A stretch of 64,000 bases of DNA from Prochilodus magdalenae (GCA_024036415.1 JAMWET010007196.1:1-64000); one strand, 5' to 3'. Shown: positions 33,237 through 47,310, counted from the stretch's first letter. The notes: generated from the letters alone by a model not told the origin. A program made the numbers and translations.

Positions 33237-34792
33237 AAACGGTGGATCCTCCATCCTCCACAGAGAACCCACACAGAAGACAGTCAGCAGAGCACCCATA
33301 CTTCATTCATCACAATCCAGGAGAGCAGCAGTGGGATAGAACATACAGGCTACAACCTAGTGCTAACCACCTTGCTAGCATACCTGTTCATGCTTCTACT
33401 CTCTCTCTCTCTACTCTACAGCACATGCACCTAATCCAGTGCATATGTACTTGAGAGAGAAATGTCTACTAGTCTTTGATTACTAGTCTTTGATTTATTC
33501 ACAGCAGTGTGCATGATGAGCTGCAGCCTTAGTGTATCAAACCTTCATTTCAGAGGCATAGTGAAAGCATACTGCAATCCCATCCAGGCACATTCATCGC
33601 TGCACCTGTGCTTGGATGTAAATACGGCCCCATGTGTGTGGCGCAGTGGCTGATAGCTGGTATGGGTCCTTGCACAAACGAATTAGCGAAGCTACATGCA
33701 GGTTCATTTTACACCGCTGTGAACCTAAAAATGTCAAAAGCAAAAAAAGGGAAAAGTTAAAGAACAAGAGAAAACACATGAAAGAAGAAGAAAATGTCAC
33801 AGCCGTTGAGATGTGTGACCAGTATTTTGAAGGTCTACATTAAAATGTAGGGAGGAAATAGAATGGTGTGTCAATAATACTGCATTAAGGTACAAAACCA
33901 GTCCCAATGTTAAACTTGATTGACGTACAGCCACTTGGTCGAGAACCAATTTTTGACAGTCTGAATTTCAAAGTGTTCAAAAATAAAGGTTGGTGGACGA
34001 AGTACACAAACCATTTAGCAGAGTTTAAGTAGAGATACTCAGAGTAATATACTCTACCTCCACTGGAGTTAAAGTACTAAAGTATTAACCTGCAAATGTA
34101 AGTATAAATTTCAGTATACAAGCATACATGCATCAATAAACAATCAGACCTTTTGGTAAAGCGTGTTTCTGAAAATAATTTTAGTAGGCCTACACGTATC
34201 AGACTTCTGGTCTTGTGATATTTTGTTTTATAAAGTTACATAATTTTGCTCATCAAAATTCCACTAAAAACAACCCATATGTGTGGACTTGTTGCTTGCT
34301 TCCTCTGTGGATGAGAACAACAAAAGCATATCTATTGAAAGACTCAGTGACCTTTAGTTGTAATTTTTTTAGCCTAACACACCTCGACCGATTCGTAGAG
34401 ATGGCAAAAATAGGTGGAGTTAAGTTCAACACCTCCTTCATTAAGATATAGTGACTGAAAATGAGCTCTACCAAAAAGTTAAGACAGGTAAAGGGTTGAA
34501 CATTATGGTAATGGTAACATGATACAACCACATTAGTATGAATACTATGACACCATTACACTGTAACACGATATCTGTTACGACATGTTTATCGCATGGT
34601 TATGTCGGATTTCAGTGTTTATGTTTCAGAGGGTATGTGTTTAAGTGTGTATGTGTTTAAGTATGCATGTGTACAACAAACAGAATTTTGGAATCATCTG
34701 TAGGTTAAAGGTCAAGTACCGGTAGGCAATAATCAGTTAGGAGAGCTGGCCATCTAATAAAAGCATTGTGCCCTTAAAGTTGTTATAGCTGT
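33237..34792. other. Non-coding sequence with one small repeat remnant
   Basis: A decayed interspersed repeat (ACCTCCACTGGAGTTAAAG and AAGTACTAAAGTATTAACC) lies at about 34020-34130. The rest is unique and AT-rich. Small ORFs show no domain content. Confidence 0.35.
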
Positions 34793-35172
34793 TGATGCAT
34801 CTGCTCTGACTGGGAGCCACTGCTTGCCTTTAACCACCACAGAGCTCCTGGCTGTCCTGCACTGTGGAAGCTTGGCCTGCGTCCTGCTGACCCATCCGAT
34901 GACCCAACCACTTAATTACGGACTAATCAGACATTTACTTCTCCACCTTACGAACACTGAACGCTCTTCCCTTACTTGTCTTGTTATCTGGTGTTGACCC
35001 GAGGAGGATGGGTTCTTGGTTCCTCTCGAGGTTTCTTCCTTTTGAGCTGAGGGAGTTTTTCCTGGCCTCTGTTGCCCTTGGTTTGCTCACTGGGAGCTCG
35101 AACACCAGATTCTATGTAAAGCAACTTTGTGACATCTGTTGTAAAAAGCACTATATAAATAAATGCTGACTC
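34793..35172 (+). mobile_element. Non-LTR retrotransposon 3' end
   Basis: TCTCGAGGTTTCTTCCTTTT, GAGTTTTTCCTGGCCTCTG, TATGTAAAGCAACTTTGTG and AAAAAGCACTATATAAATAA, in that order, form the 3' end of a very common teleost non-LTR retrotransposon. The tail is ATAAATAAATGC. Heavily 5'-truncated. Confidence 0.75.
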
Positions 35173-35825
35173 GACTTCTTAAACTGCCAATACATTTAGT
35201 CCCTGCCCAAAACCACACAGCACTGACTTCCCTACTAATTTTATCTACAACCGGTTTCCTAAAGGCAAACCTGAAACAGTTGCGCAGCCTAAATGGTTCT
35301 CACCTCCTCTATGGTTGCTCTGGGAGGAGTGAGGGAAGAATCAACGACACATAAAGGAGCGAGGCTCAGTATGTCTTGGGATTAGCGTTTGAGGATCTGC
35401 CCTGAGTGAGTACATGCAGTGTACTGGCTGTGGGTTAAAGCAAACAAAGGTGTTTGAGTGGGGCCATAAATGAATGATACTCTATGGGAGAAATGAGCAA
35501 TGGAAACAAAGCCAAATAGATGAGTGGGGGTCGAACCAACACTGTATTCATGCTTGGGGGTCTTCGCTGAGATGGAGTGTGTCTGGGCTGAGCAGAAGTA
35601 CAGTAGATGGACATGCACTTTTACATCCTATTCATTCTTAATGGGGAAAAAAATTCGGAAACAAGTTGCTACGTGGAAATTGGGCATCCAATCAAAAAGC
35701 TGTATATACGCACATCATCCTTGGTCACTCAAAACCAAAGGGTTTGGAGTTGGAACTGTGCTGATATCTTGAAAACCTATTTAGACTAAAGGTGTATACC
35801 AAGAGGAAGATGATGGTGATGTTGT
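35173..35825. other. Unique non-coding sequence
   Basis: No exon or recognised repeat. Confidence 0.35.
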
Positions 35826-36024
35826 TAGGGGTAGGTGTAGCTCCGCAGATAACATCACTACCCGCCAGGGAGCCACCACCACATGTGGGAGACTGGGGTT
35901 CGAATCCCAGTATGGGTGACTATGCTGTGCTACACCAATAAGAGTCCTTGCGCAAGACTCCTAACACTACACTGGCCCACCTGTAATATGATTAAGTGTG
36001 TCAACTAAATGCCATATATGTAAA
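35826..36024 (+). mobile_element. tRNA-derived SINE, copy 3 (tail partly deleted)
   Basis: The A box TAGCTCCGCAG lies near 35838 and the B box GGTTCGAATCC is at 35897-35907. The body matches the other SINEs, but the TAAGTCGCTCTGG tail is deleted: the copy jumps from TATGATTAA to GTGTGTCAACTAAATGCC. Confidence 0.85.
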
Positions 36025-37735
36025 TGTTGGCCTATATGGGCTTAAAACAGGCAATGGTAATAGCCAGAGTCATTTCTGTGGTATCCCTGTCTCCCGTCCT
36101 TATAAATGAAGGTCACTGTATCCTGCAGTCCATACATTGTTCAGTGCTCAGCCTCCATTGTTTCACTCCTGCCCTCTTCATTAGCCACGGCTCAGTTTCC
36201 GGGCAGAGCTGCCTTACTTAACAATAAGAAAGGTCATGGCGACAGCTCTGTTGGATATATTCACACGTTCGGTGAGTTCCCCTCTCTCTCTTTCTCACTC
36301 AGTAGCTTTTATTCCCGTCAGTGTGCACACAGTGCTTCGGACACACAGTACACTTATTGTCTGTGGCAAAATGACTTTTTATTCACGATGCAGCCCGCGC
36401 TGCATAAACCACCACAAAGCCTGGAAACAAAAAGCAATAAAATGGCATTGATTGAATCTTCCATAAAAAGCTCCTGCCCATGCCTGGCCACATTGTTCTC
36501 AGGGGTCACTGGGTAGGATTAAGCCCAGTGAAGCTCATTGATATTCAGTGAACGTCTGTTTAAGACTTTTTCGTCGTAATGAGCAGAGAGGGCCGATGAA
36601 TCTTGTCACAAAGTGTGTTTGGAATAATTAGGACCGGTTTCAACCGGCTTTATGTGTCCATGATTGTTTCAAACTAGCCATTCTCTGGCTCTTCATCAGT
36701 TTCAGCTCTTGGCTTGGTATGTTTGGGTGGTGGACAGCTTGATACAGCTGGCCCCACTGCACATATACTGCCATTCCAGCTCCATTACGGTGTCACTGCT
36801 GTGCTGGGGACAGTCCACCATCCTATTCAAGGAAATCTGGACCACACTGGTGTTGTGATCTGCAACTGACCATTCATGAATGGGGTAGAGGGATGCATGA
36901 TGACAGGTGAGTGTAATTCTACACCTATATAGCGAACCTATATAGGTAGACTCTGATTTGACTAGGCTTGAACATGAACAGGGATGAACTGGCCACCACA
37001 AGAACCAGGACAATGAGGGGTGGGCCAGTACACGTCTAATAGAGCAGGGAACACCATTACAAGTATTCACTGGGCAAGTTTTCTGGAGTACCACATCACC
37101 ATTAGCCAGTATCAGCCAGTCCTGCCGCACCCAGGACAAAGTGGGAAGGTTACCAACACGGTAAACCATGAAAACTAGATGTTAGTCTATCAGTCTACCA
37201 TTATATTAAACCTATAGATGGCTAGCGTACTGTTATAGTACACACACAAAGTCTGGCTAGCCAACCAGATAGCTAACTAGCAATAGACTGGTTAGTTCCC
37301 AGTCCTGAATACCAATGTCTTGAACTAGAACCCTATGACTCAGACTTGAGATCTGAAGTAGAAGAACGGTAGAGAGGTGTCTGGCAGCAAATGAGACTCT
37401 ACAGTTGGTCACCTTCCATGTAAATTGATTCCAGTCATCCGTATGCCAGACCTGCGAGTTTATCTCAAATAGACCCCGGCAGCAGCATCTTTAATAACTA
37501 TGCATCGCGTGCAAGCAAGACAGGAGTGCGATTGCATGCCTACTTCTGTGACCCTGCATCCACACTAGCAGGTGACCACTAGTAATAAGTGACCAGTCAT
37601 TCTCTTGAGGGATTATGGGATTTGTAAACATGACGGAGAAGCTCATAACCACTGTTTCACCTTCCCCAGGTTATATGATGCATCTTTGTACGTACACACC
37701 TGAAGACAAATGAACTGTGGAAGAAAGTAGCCGTG
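36025..37735. other. Non-coding sequence with a family E remnant
   Basis: About 36690-36900 contains CGGTGTCACTGCTGTGCTGG and neighbouring phrases of the repeat family also seen at 17270. The 36500-36660 section is unique. No exon was recognised. Confidence 0.4.
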
Positions 37736-40200
37736 TTGTTGGTGCCTCGAGTGTGTTAGTACACATGTGTATGCACTGGTGGTGTATGCAACTGGCCATT
37801 ATATGTATTACCAGAGAATGCAACTGGCCAGTGTATACATTACCAGTGCATGCAGTTGACCAATGTATGCAACTGACCGGTATATACATAGAGAGTTTAT
37901 GCAACTGACCAGTGTATGCATTAGTGGTATATGCAACTAGATGTTGTATGCATTGGGAGTGTATGCAATTGGCCAGTATATGCATTTGCAGTAAATGCAA
38001 TTGCCCAGTGTATACAATACCAGTATATGCAATTGACCAGTGTATGCAACTGACCGGTGTATACATAGACAGTTTATTCAACTGACCAGTGTATGCATTA
38101 GTGGTATATGCAACTAGATGTTGTATGCATTGGGAGTGTAAGCAACTGGCCAGTATATGCATTTGCAGTGAATGCAATTGCCCAGTGTATAAATTACCAG
38201 TGTATGCAGTTGACCAGTGTAGACGAATGACCGGTGTATACATAGGGAGTTTATGCAACTGACCAGTGTATGCATTAGTGGTATATGCAACTAGATGTTG
38301 TATGCATTGGGAGTGTAAGCAACTGGCCAGTATATGCATTTGCCCAGTGTATACATTACCAGTGTATGCAGTTGACCAATGTATGCAACTGACCGGTATA
38401 TACATAGAGAGTTTATGCAACTGACCAGTGTATGCATTAGTGGAATATGCAACTAGATGTTGTATGCATTGGGAGTGTAAGCAACTGGCCAGTATATGCA
38501 TTTGCAGTAAATGCAATTGCCCAGTGTATACATTACCAGTGCATGCAGTTGACCAGTGTATGCAAATGACCGGTGTATACATAGAGAGTTTATTCAACTG
38601 ACCAGTATATGCATTTGCAGTAAATGCAATTGCCCAGTGTATACAATACCAGTATATGCAATTGACCAGTGTATGCAACTGACCGGTGTATACATAGACA
38701 GTTTATTCAACTGACCAGTGTATGCATTAGTGGTATATGCAACTAGATGTTGTATGCATTGGGAGTGTAAGCAACTGGCCAGTATATGCATTTGCAGTAA
38801 ATGCAATTGCCCAGTGTATACATTACCAGTGCATGCAGTTGACCAGTGTATGCAAATGACCGGTGTATACATAGAGAGTTTATTCAACTGACCAGTATAT
38901 GCATTTGCAGTAAATGCAATTGCCCAGTGTATACAATACCAGTATATGCAATTGACCAGTGTATGCAACTGACCGGTGTATACATAGACAGTTTATTCAA
39001 CTGACCAGTGTATGCATTAGTGGTATATGCAACTAGATGTTGTATGCATTGGGAGTGTAAGCAACTGGCCAGTATATGCATTTGCAGTGAATGCAATTGC
39101 CCAGTGTATACATTACCAGTGTATGCAGTTGACCAGTGTAGACGAATGACCGATGTATACATAGGGAGTTTATGCAACTGACCAGTGTATGCATTAGTGG
39201 TATATGCAACTAGATGTTGTATGCATTGGGAGTGTAAGCAACTGACCAGTATATGCATTTGCCCAGTGTATACATTACCAGTGTATGCAGTTGACCAATG
39301 TATGCAACTGACCGGTGTATACATAGACAGTTTATTCAACTGACCAGTGTATGCATTAGTGGTATATGCAACTAGATGTTGTATGCATTGGGAGTGTAAG
39401 CAACTGGCCAGTATATGCATTTGCAGTGAATGCAATTGCCCAGTGTATACATTACCAGTGTATTCAGTTGACCAGTGTAGACGAATGACCGGTGTATACA
39501 TAGGGAGTTTATTCAACTGACCTGTGTATGCATTAGTGGTATATGCAACTAGATGTTGTATGCATTGGGAGTGTAAGCAACTGGCCAGTATATGCATTTG
39601 CCCAGTGTATACATTACCAGTGTATGCAGTTGACCAATGTATGCAACTGACCGGTATATACATAGAGAGTTTATGCAACTGACCAGTGTATGCATTAGTG
39701 GAATATGCAACTAGATGTTGTATGCATTGGGAGTGTAAGCAACTGGCCAGTATATGCATTTGCAGTAAATGCAATTGCCCAGTGTATACATTACCAGTGC
39801 ATGCAATTGACCAATGTATGCAACTGACCGGTGTATACATAGAGAGTTTATGCAACTGACCTGTGTATGCATTAGTGGTATATGCAACTAGATGTTGTAT
39901 GCATTGGGAGTGTAAGCAACTGGCCAGTATATGCATTTGCAGTAAATGCAATTGCCCAGTGTATATATTACCATATGCAACTGACCAGTGTATGCAACTG
40001 ACCGGTGTATACAAAGGCAGTTTATGCATGTGACCAGTGTATGCATTTTGAGTGTATGCAACTGGCCAGTGTGTGCATCATCGGTGTATGCAACTGGCCA
40101 GTGTATACATTAGTGTTGTACGCAACTGACTAATGTATGCATTAGTGGTATATGCAACTGGATGTTGTATGCATTGTGAGGGTATGGAACTGACCGGTGT
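37736..40200 (+). repeat. Minisatellite with 162/177-bp higher-order repeat
   Basis: Short subunits of 20-30 bp built on TATGCAACTGACCAGTG are combined into long units. The marker CTAGATGTTGTATGC begins at 37937, 38114, 38291, 38453, 38753, 39033, 39210, 39372, 39549, 39711 and 39888. Spacings are mostly 177 or 162 bp, with two larger ones (300 and 280 bp). The 15-bp difference is presence or absence of a short subunit segment. The minus strand gives a long repetitive ORF that I regard as an artefact. Confidence 0.97.
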
Positions 40201-41270
40201 GTCAGCTATTTCTGTTTTTAATACTAAGATTTATTTGGTTAAGCTCCAAACTGATATTTCCTCATGCTATTTCCCCCACACATTTTTACATGTGACAGTC
40301 TTGGTATATACATGGCTCATTCCCTCACATGATAGTGTCTGCTGTCTACTGAACAAGCCTGGGCTGCTGAATATTTCATCATGTTTTAATATTTTAAAAA
40401 AAAATTGAGCCAAATAATTTTATCTCAGGTGTCAAACGCTCAGTGTGGCTCCTGCGGTGGGGGCACGGGATAAATAATTCTGGGTCTCACATGCCAGAGC
40501 TTTAAATCTCTGGCTGACAGATTAGGAGGCTCACCCAGGCTGCTGTTTTTTTTAATTATCCGCAGAGTGAGCAGAAAGGAGATGTTAGAGCGTGGAACAT
40601 TAGTAGCGGTGGGAGCGAGACTGGGCCATGGTGGGAGCACACAGCTGGGTCGATGCTATCTGCAGTCTGGCCTATCTAAAGGCCGAAACCATCAGGGGGC
40701 CTTAATCCAGTTTATCCCAGTAGGGGCCCAAGCCCAATCAATCGGTCGATTGTTCTCTGACCTTGACCGTGATTAGTCTAAGACCATGCGGGCTGCAGTT
40801 TAACCGGTGGCCCCTGGGATGCTAAGCCGCACCACAAGATGTTATTTGCACCATGGGAACCAGCTGATATGTGCCGTTTACAGGAACAGCCATCGACTGT
40901 ATGAGTTTGCATGCTGGAAATGTTAACAAACTTGAAGTTAAAAATATAAAAAAATACACAATAATATCCAAATTTTTATGGTCTCCGTATTGTATTATTT
41001 GAGGGAAAAATGTATTATAAAATATAAAATATGCCATATTGCTTTGCAGAGACCAATTTCCTCCATGGTTAAATTCAGCAAATTAATCATGTTGTGTGTT
41101 CAAATGTGCTAGCGATGCGTTCTCACATCAACATGTCATTGGACCCTAGGGGCCCAAACTTTTGCACACAGCTGCATTTGTACCAACTCATGATGCTGCC
41201 TCTGTCAATCTTTTCCTTGTATTTGTGCCAAATAGCACCAATCAGATTTGACTCCTCTCACTTCTACAGT
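40201..41270. other. Unique sequence, candidate conserved non-coding element
   Basis: The segment 40400-40560 (ATAATTTTATCTCAGGTG, GAGCTTTAAATCTCTGG) is non-repetitive and resembles conserved non-coding DNA. Nothing else was recognised. Confidence 0.35.
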
Positions 41271-42925
41271 GAACTCATACCTTATCCAGATGTTTTTATA
41301 GAAACTGGACCATGTCCAGATGTTCTTATAGTAACTGCTATATCCAGATTTTGTAATGGCAGTGTCCAAACTTTGCATGTTTAGTTTTACACTGGAGCTA
41401 TAAAACTAATGTACGGCTAACACCCCATAGCATGTCCAGTTCTTAGGCAGTCTTACTTAACAATGTAGCCTAGCAGTAGCATCAGCAGCTATCCTGATTC
41501 ATTTGCGGACTTGGAAACAGATGGCTTCCCTGTTGTCCCCATGGTTGAAGACACATCACTAAAGTTCCTTCTAAAGTGGCCAAAATGAGGGGAAGTGCCT
41601 ACAGACTGCTCTTCACATGGGGAAAAATGGCCGACCGTCCTCTAGGATGCCCCTTCATGATGATGATGATGATGATTATGATGTCCTGTACAACAAAAAA
41701 GTTTGATGTGTCTTAATGAGTCTCCTTCTGAAAAGGTGACGCAGTGCCCTATAGGGTGCTCTAACAGTGGTCTAAACATGGACGCCTCAGAGAAGACTAT
41801 CTTCAGTTTCTTAAAGGCTGGCATCGCGACCCAGGGTCGAAAAGGGCTCGTCTACAGCGCTCTGCTGACCTGTGGGGTATGGCTTTGTTCTAACACTTCT
41901 CCACCAATATACAGCATGCCAAAGATACGGAATCTCATCATCTCTGGTTTCCCAAACACTACAATACAACAACATGGGTTATGATAGAGAAGACATCATG
42001 CCCTATGATTCTACTATTGAATTTGAAGCTGATTACTCTTATTATTATTTTCTCAGACATACGGTGCTTTTAATAACTCTGGCTTTCCATATCTCTTCTG
42101 CAGGTAAGCATCTTGGTAGGGCTACATATATCATACACAAATTTCCAAAATTTCCAGGGTCCATATTGCCAATTCCATACAGGTTAGCAATGCGATCCAG
42201 GGCTCATTGGAGAGGTCACATCAAGCTCGACCTCATCAAAGACTAAGCCGCTAAGTTTTCCCTTCTCCTGTGGTTTTATTCTTATCATCACCAGCAACAA
42301 GTCAACATCACCTTGACTTTCATCACATAACTCAACTGTCGATAGAAATCTGTCAGGGAAGCCCTAATGAAGACTGTCGTTTTCAGCCCTGCGCTTTGAG
42401 TCATCATCATCAGAGTCCAGCCCTGGCGTGAATGCTGTCCACACACTTGTACATCATTACAAAATGTCCTAACTTGTGGTTTGAACCAGGTGCAGTAGGA
42501 TTCATATGTATAGTGGCTATACATTCCTTTTTCTTTCAGGAGCTACAAGCTACATTAGCCTCAGACTTGTCAAACATGTCTTGACTGAGTTGTACCTTCC
42601 TCTGGCTCCTGTAGTCCACAAACCCAATACACCACTCCTTTTCCAGACTCCAGTTCCTAGAATTCCACCAGGGAATCGTTTGCTGTGTTCAGTCATTAAG
42701 TATTCTGATTTTGGCCTGGCCTCCACTACTCTTCAGATGTCCCTCTTTATCGGTTGTTGGCTCTGGCTTTTACCCCTCTATGTTTAGACCAGATTTTTGA
42801 ATTGGCCGAAACTGCTGAGAAAATGGCATTCCTAAAAGAACATCTGGAAGACCTGGTAAACTGCCAAAACTCAGATCAATAGTATCAAAAGATCAATAGT
42901 AGTTAAAGCTTTCATCTCAAACAGA
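41271..42925. other. Non-coding sequence
   Basis: A few isolated units of the 30-bp repeat found at 42930 are visible at about 41285-41355 (ATCCAGATGTTTTTATAG). A short (ATG)n/(ATGATG) stretch lies near 41656-41680. The region 41640-42250 has repeat-like character but I could not classify it. Confidence 0.35.
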
Positions 42926-42929
42926 GTGA

Positions 42930-44400
42930 GACTGTACAATATCCAGATGTTCTTATGGAAACTGTATCCTGTCCAGAGGTTCTCATAGAAATAATATCGT
43001 ATCCAGATGTTCTTATGTAAACCAGACATTCTTATGAAAATTGAACCACATCCAGATGTTCTATGTAAAATGTATTAGGCCCAGATATTCTTATGAAAAC
43101 TGAACTGTATCCAGATGTTCTTATGTAAACAGCATTCTATCCAGATGTTCCTTTGGATGTTAAACCATATCCACATTGTCTATGTAAACGGCATCCAGTC
43201 CAGATATTCTTATAGAAACTGAACCATATCCAGATGTTCTTATGTAAACTGCATCCTATCCAGATGTTCTTTGGGATGTTGAAACATATCCAGATGTTCT
43301 TTTGCAAACTGTATCCTATCCAGATGTTGTTATGAACATTAAACCATATCCAAATGTTGTTATGTAAACTGCATCCTATCCAGATGTTCTGTGGATGTTG
43401 AACCATATCCAGATGTTCTTTGGGAAACAGTACCATATGCAGATGCTGTTAAGACACATTCAGATGTGCTTATGGCAGCTGAAACATATCCAGATGTTCT
43501 TATGTAAACTGTATCATATGATCTTAAAGAATCTGTACCATTTATAGATGTGCTTATGGCAGCTGAAACACATTCAGATGTTCTTTTGTAAACTGTATTA
43601 TATCCAGATGTTCTTATGTAAACTGCATCCTATCCAGATGTTCTTTTGGATGTTGAAACATATCCAGATGTTCTTTTGTGGACTGTATCCTATCCAGATG
43701 TTCTTAAAAAAATTGAACCATATCCAAATGTTGTTATGTAAACTGCATCCTATCCAGATGTTCTTTTGGATGTTGAACCATATTCAGATGTTCTATGTAA
43801 ATAGTATCATATCCAGATGTTCTCATGGAAATAGTACCATATGCAGATGCTGTTAAGACACATTCAGATGTGCTTATGGCAGCTGAAACATATCCAGATG
43901 TTCATATGTAAACTGCATCCTATCCAGATGTTCTTTTGGATGTTGAATCATATCCAGATGTTCTTTTGTAGACTGTATCCTATCCAGATGTTCTTATAAA
44001 CATTGAACCATATCCAAATGTTGTTATGTAAACTGCATCCTATCCAGATGTTCTTTTGGATGTTGAACCATATCCAGATGTTCTATGTAAATAGTATCAT
44101 ATCCAGATGTTCTCATGGAAATAGTACCATTATGCAGATGCTGTTAAGACACATTCAGATGTGCTTATGGCAGCTGAAACATATCCAGATGTTCTCATGC
44201 AAACTGTATCATATGATCTTAAAGAATCTGCACCATTTCTAGATCTCCTTATGGCAGCTGAAACATATACAGATATTCTTTTGTGAACTGTAGTATATCC
44301 AGATGTTCTTTTGTAAACTGTAATATATCCAGATGTTCTTATGTAAACTGCACCATATCCAGATGTTCCTATGGAAACTGTAACATATCCAGACACTGTT
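42930..44400 (+). repeat. 30-bp minisatellite (about 49 copies) with higher-order structure
   Basis: The unit begins TCCAGATGTTCTTATGTAAA and is close to 30 bp. Alternating subtypes (TTTTGGATGTTGAA and TATGTAAACTGCATCC) show a higher-order pattern. The variant CTGTTAAGACACATTCAG starts at 43446, 43850 and 44141 (spacings 404 and 291 bp). Copies differ by small deletions. Confidence 0.95.
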
Positions 44401-44935
44401 AGAGAAGGCCTCTAGCATTATGACTCTCATATAGACGTGCTGCATAGGAAACACAACGTGCCTGCCTTTTTCCTGGGACTGTAGAGTGATGAGGCATTTA
44501 TTCTCTGACTCATGCGTCTGTCGTCACCAGATGAATGGCCTCTTCTGCTGTCACCAGAGGAACAAAGGCCAGTTTTCTTCACGGCAAAGATGGAAATCGT
44601 GCTTTAAGACCATTCAGACTTGGAGATGACCCTGGATCGCGCTGCGTTTCTCATTCCTGTCCTTTGTCTTTTGTTCCATGCTGCTAGTCTAATGATGTAT
44701 GTACATTATTCAGGCTACTTCACTTCAACGATGCAGTGTAGTCTTGTCTGTTTTGATGACCGTATGTCATACAGTGTCACAGGCCACAGAAGTACGTCTA
44801 CTTGAAGTCAAGGCAATGTTCCCTTTCCAGATAAACTGCAGTGGTTGATGGATTATTTTTGGTCATGTATCAGTCTTGTTCGAGTTACATTAGAAGAGAA
44901 CAACGCACCATAACACATTAAATGAAATAAAGACT
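44401..44935. other. Unique non-coding sequence
   Basis: No exon or repeat recognised. Confidence 0.35.
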
Positions 44936-46078
44936 CAACTCAGGCTCTAAACCCAGGCACTGTAACCTTGGACTCTAACTCCAGTGACTTGAAACCTGCC
45001 TCAGATCTAACCCCAGTGACTTGAGATATGACTCAGACTCTAACCACAGTGAGTTGAGATATGACTGAGATTCTAACTATAGAGAATAAGATATGACTCT
45101 GATTGTAGAGACTTGACATATGACTTAAGCGCTTACCTCAATATCTCAAGACTCAGTTCAGACTTGAACCCCACTAACTTGAGACTTTACAAACTTTACA
45201 CTCTGTTACTTCCAACTTGGACTCTAACTCCAAAGATTTAAGATGTGGCTCAGCCTTTAAGCCCAGTGACTGAAGACTTGACTTAAGCATTAACTACAGT
45301 AACTCGCAACTGTCCCCAAGCCACTGGCTTGAGACTCAATTCAGACTCTAACTTCTGTGATTTGAGGCTGAACTTTATTCTAACCCGAGTGACTCTCAAC
45401 TCAGAACTTGGACTCTAAATCCAGCCACTGTTGATTTAGTGTGTAGACCCTTGGACTCTTAATCTGGACTGTAACCCTTCTGACTCCAGACTTGATTCAG
45501 ACTAAAACCCCAATGACTTAAGACTCAACTCTGACTCAAACTCCATTGACTCATGTCTCAACTCTTGGGATTCCAACACAGGAGACTTGTGACTTAACTT
45601 GGACTTCCATTAAATGACTTGGGAAGACATTTTGGTTGTGACATATGTGTAAACCCTTGGACTCTCAATCTAGACCATTACCCTTGTGACTCCAGACTTG
45701 ATTCAGACTAAAATTCCTTTGACTTATGCCTCAACTCTTGGGACTTCAACAGTGGAGACTTAACTAGGACTTCCATTAAATGACTTGGGAAGATCTTTGG
45801 GATTCCAACACAGGAGACTTAACTAGGACTTCCATTAAATGACTTGGGAAGATCTTTGGGTTGTGACATATGTGTAGACCCTTGGACTCTCAATCTAGAC
45901 TGTAACTCTTCTGACTCCAGACTTGATTCAGACTAAAACCCCAAGGACATAGGACTTAACTCTGACTCAAACTACATTGATTCATGTCTCAACTCTTGGG
46001 ACTCTAACACTGGAGCCTTAGGAATTAACTAGGACTTCTATTAAATGACTTGAGAAGACCTTTGGGTTGTGACATATT
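44936..46078 (+). repeat. Decayed minisatellite, GACTCTAACCCC-type (part 1)
   Basis: Units near 33-36 bp contain GACTCTAACCCCAGTGAC and TTGAGATATGACTCAGAC with heavy divergence. A better conserved block of about 170-200 bp (GGACTTCCATTAAATGACTT, TTGTGACATATGTGTAGACC) recurs three times between 45600 and 46075. The same repeat family continues at 47995. Confidence 0.9.
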
Positions 46079-46996
46079 CATAAAAATGAAAAGGACAGAT
46101 GAAAAAAAACATACCAGAGAAGCAAGATGAAGGTTTTGTATTTTATCTAGGGCAACGGAAATAGGTTAATGATAGAACAACATTCTGAGCCGAACAAAAA
46201 TCAGGCCAAGATATTTAATTACGGCTGTGAAAATGGTTCCAGTTTATTGTCAATAATTGGTTTGGACATTTGTTTTTGTTCTTTTTTCAAAGAGACAAGA
46301 GCCTTTACAACTTCTAGCCTTTCAGATGTAAGAAGCACATTTAAATCTTAATGAATTTCACATGATCTTTGATAAATAAATGTGCTCGCTTCTGAATCCA
46401 CATCAAATGAAGTTTCTAATCCCAGCTGTGTGAAGCCACCCGCAGAGCCGAACCCAAAATCCAATTCTAAACAACACACGTTCAAATTTAATGATAAACA
46501 CAGAGACACAGGACAGCCATCTCCAAGAAAACAGACAAAAAGGACAGCAGGCTTGGCGTGAACGCCAGGGCCAACTACGATCTGGAAGGATTGTGCGGCA
46601 TTGTTAGAGGGGATGAAGTGTGGTGGGGTTGAGATGGAGGCAGCCACCAATTAAAGTGGAAGTGTTAGCTGGGGATGTCACTTTTTTCCTAGTCTGTAGG
46701 TTATTTATTTACAAGTGCCAGTTACTGAGGACAAAAGTTACTGAACAGACGGATCTTGGCAGAGTTGTGGAATATGTGCAGGTTTAAGGGGTCCGAATGA
46801 GGGTCCATAATTCAGTTTCTCACTCTCATAACTATAGAACTTGCAGTGGGTTCATAGACATGACTGAATAATACGCCTTAAAAAGCCAATATAGAAAATC
46901 GGACTTTTCTAGGTTGAAGTTTTATGAGGAGTATTTGGTCTTTTGTGACTTCCTCTAATATTGCTCACCTGTTGTTGTTGCTGTTGTTGTCTTATT

Positions 46997-46998
<2 letters not shown>
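46079..46998. other. Unique sequence, candidate conserved non-coding element
   Basis: AT-rich, non-repetitive sequence at about 46190-46480 (AAGATATTTAATTACGGC, TTTATTGTCAATAATTGG) resembles conserved non-coding DNA. No coding exon was seen. Confidence 0.35.

Positions 46999-47028
<30 letters not shown>
46999..47028. repeat. (TA)n microsatellite
   Basis: An uninterrupted run of TA dinucleotides follows CATACATACA. Confidence 0.95.
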
Positions 47029-47029
<1 letters not shown>

Positions 47030-47310
47030 CATGTCCAAAGATGGCAACTTTACAGGAGAGGCCGAAAACCACACTTAACCTTAACTTTAAGGTAAGTCAA
47101 TGGAACCAGACGTCTTTCCAAACAGTTTTGGAGCATTTCTGTTGGTTTATTCATCATGAGATTTGAACACAGTGTATACGGCAGCTGCTCTGTTCAAATG
47201 ATGCATAAAAGTAAAAATGGACAAAAGTGGAGATACATGTTTTTCATTGAACAGCAACGATATATATATGTATAAGAGTAGCAATCCACATCACACATCC
47301 ACGTCCACAT

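Noticed and set aside
38884..40029. A 381-codon minus-strand frame rich in Tyr, His and Thr
   Set aside because: It lies entirely inside the 162/177-bp array and reads as tandem copies of the same peptide; an artefact of a unit length divisible by three.
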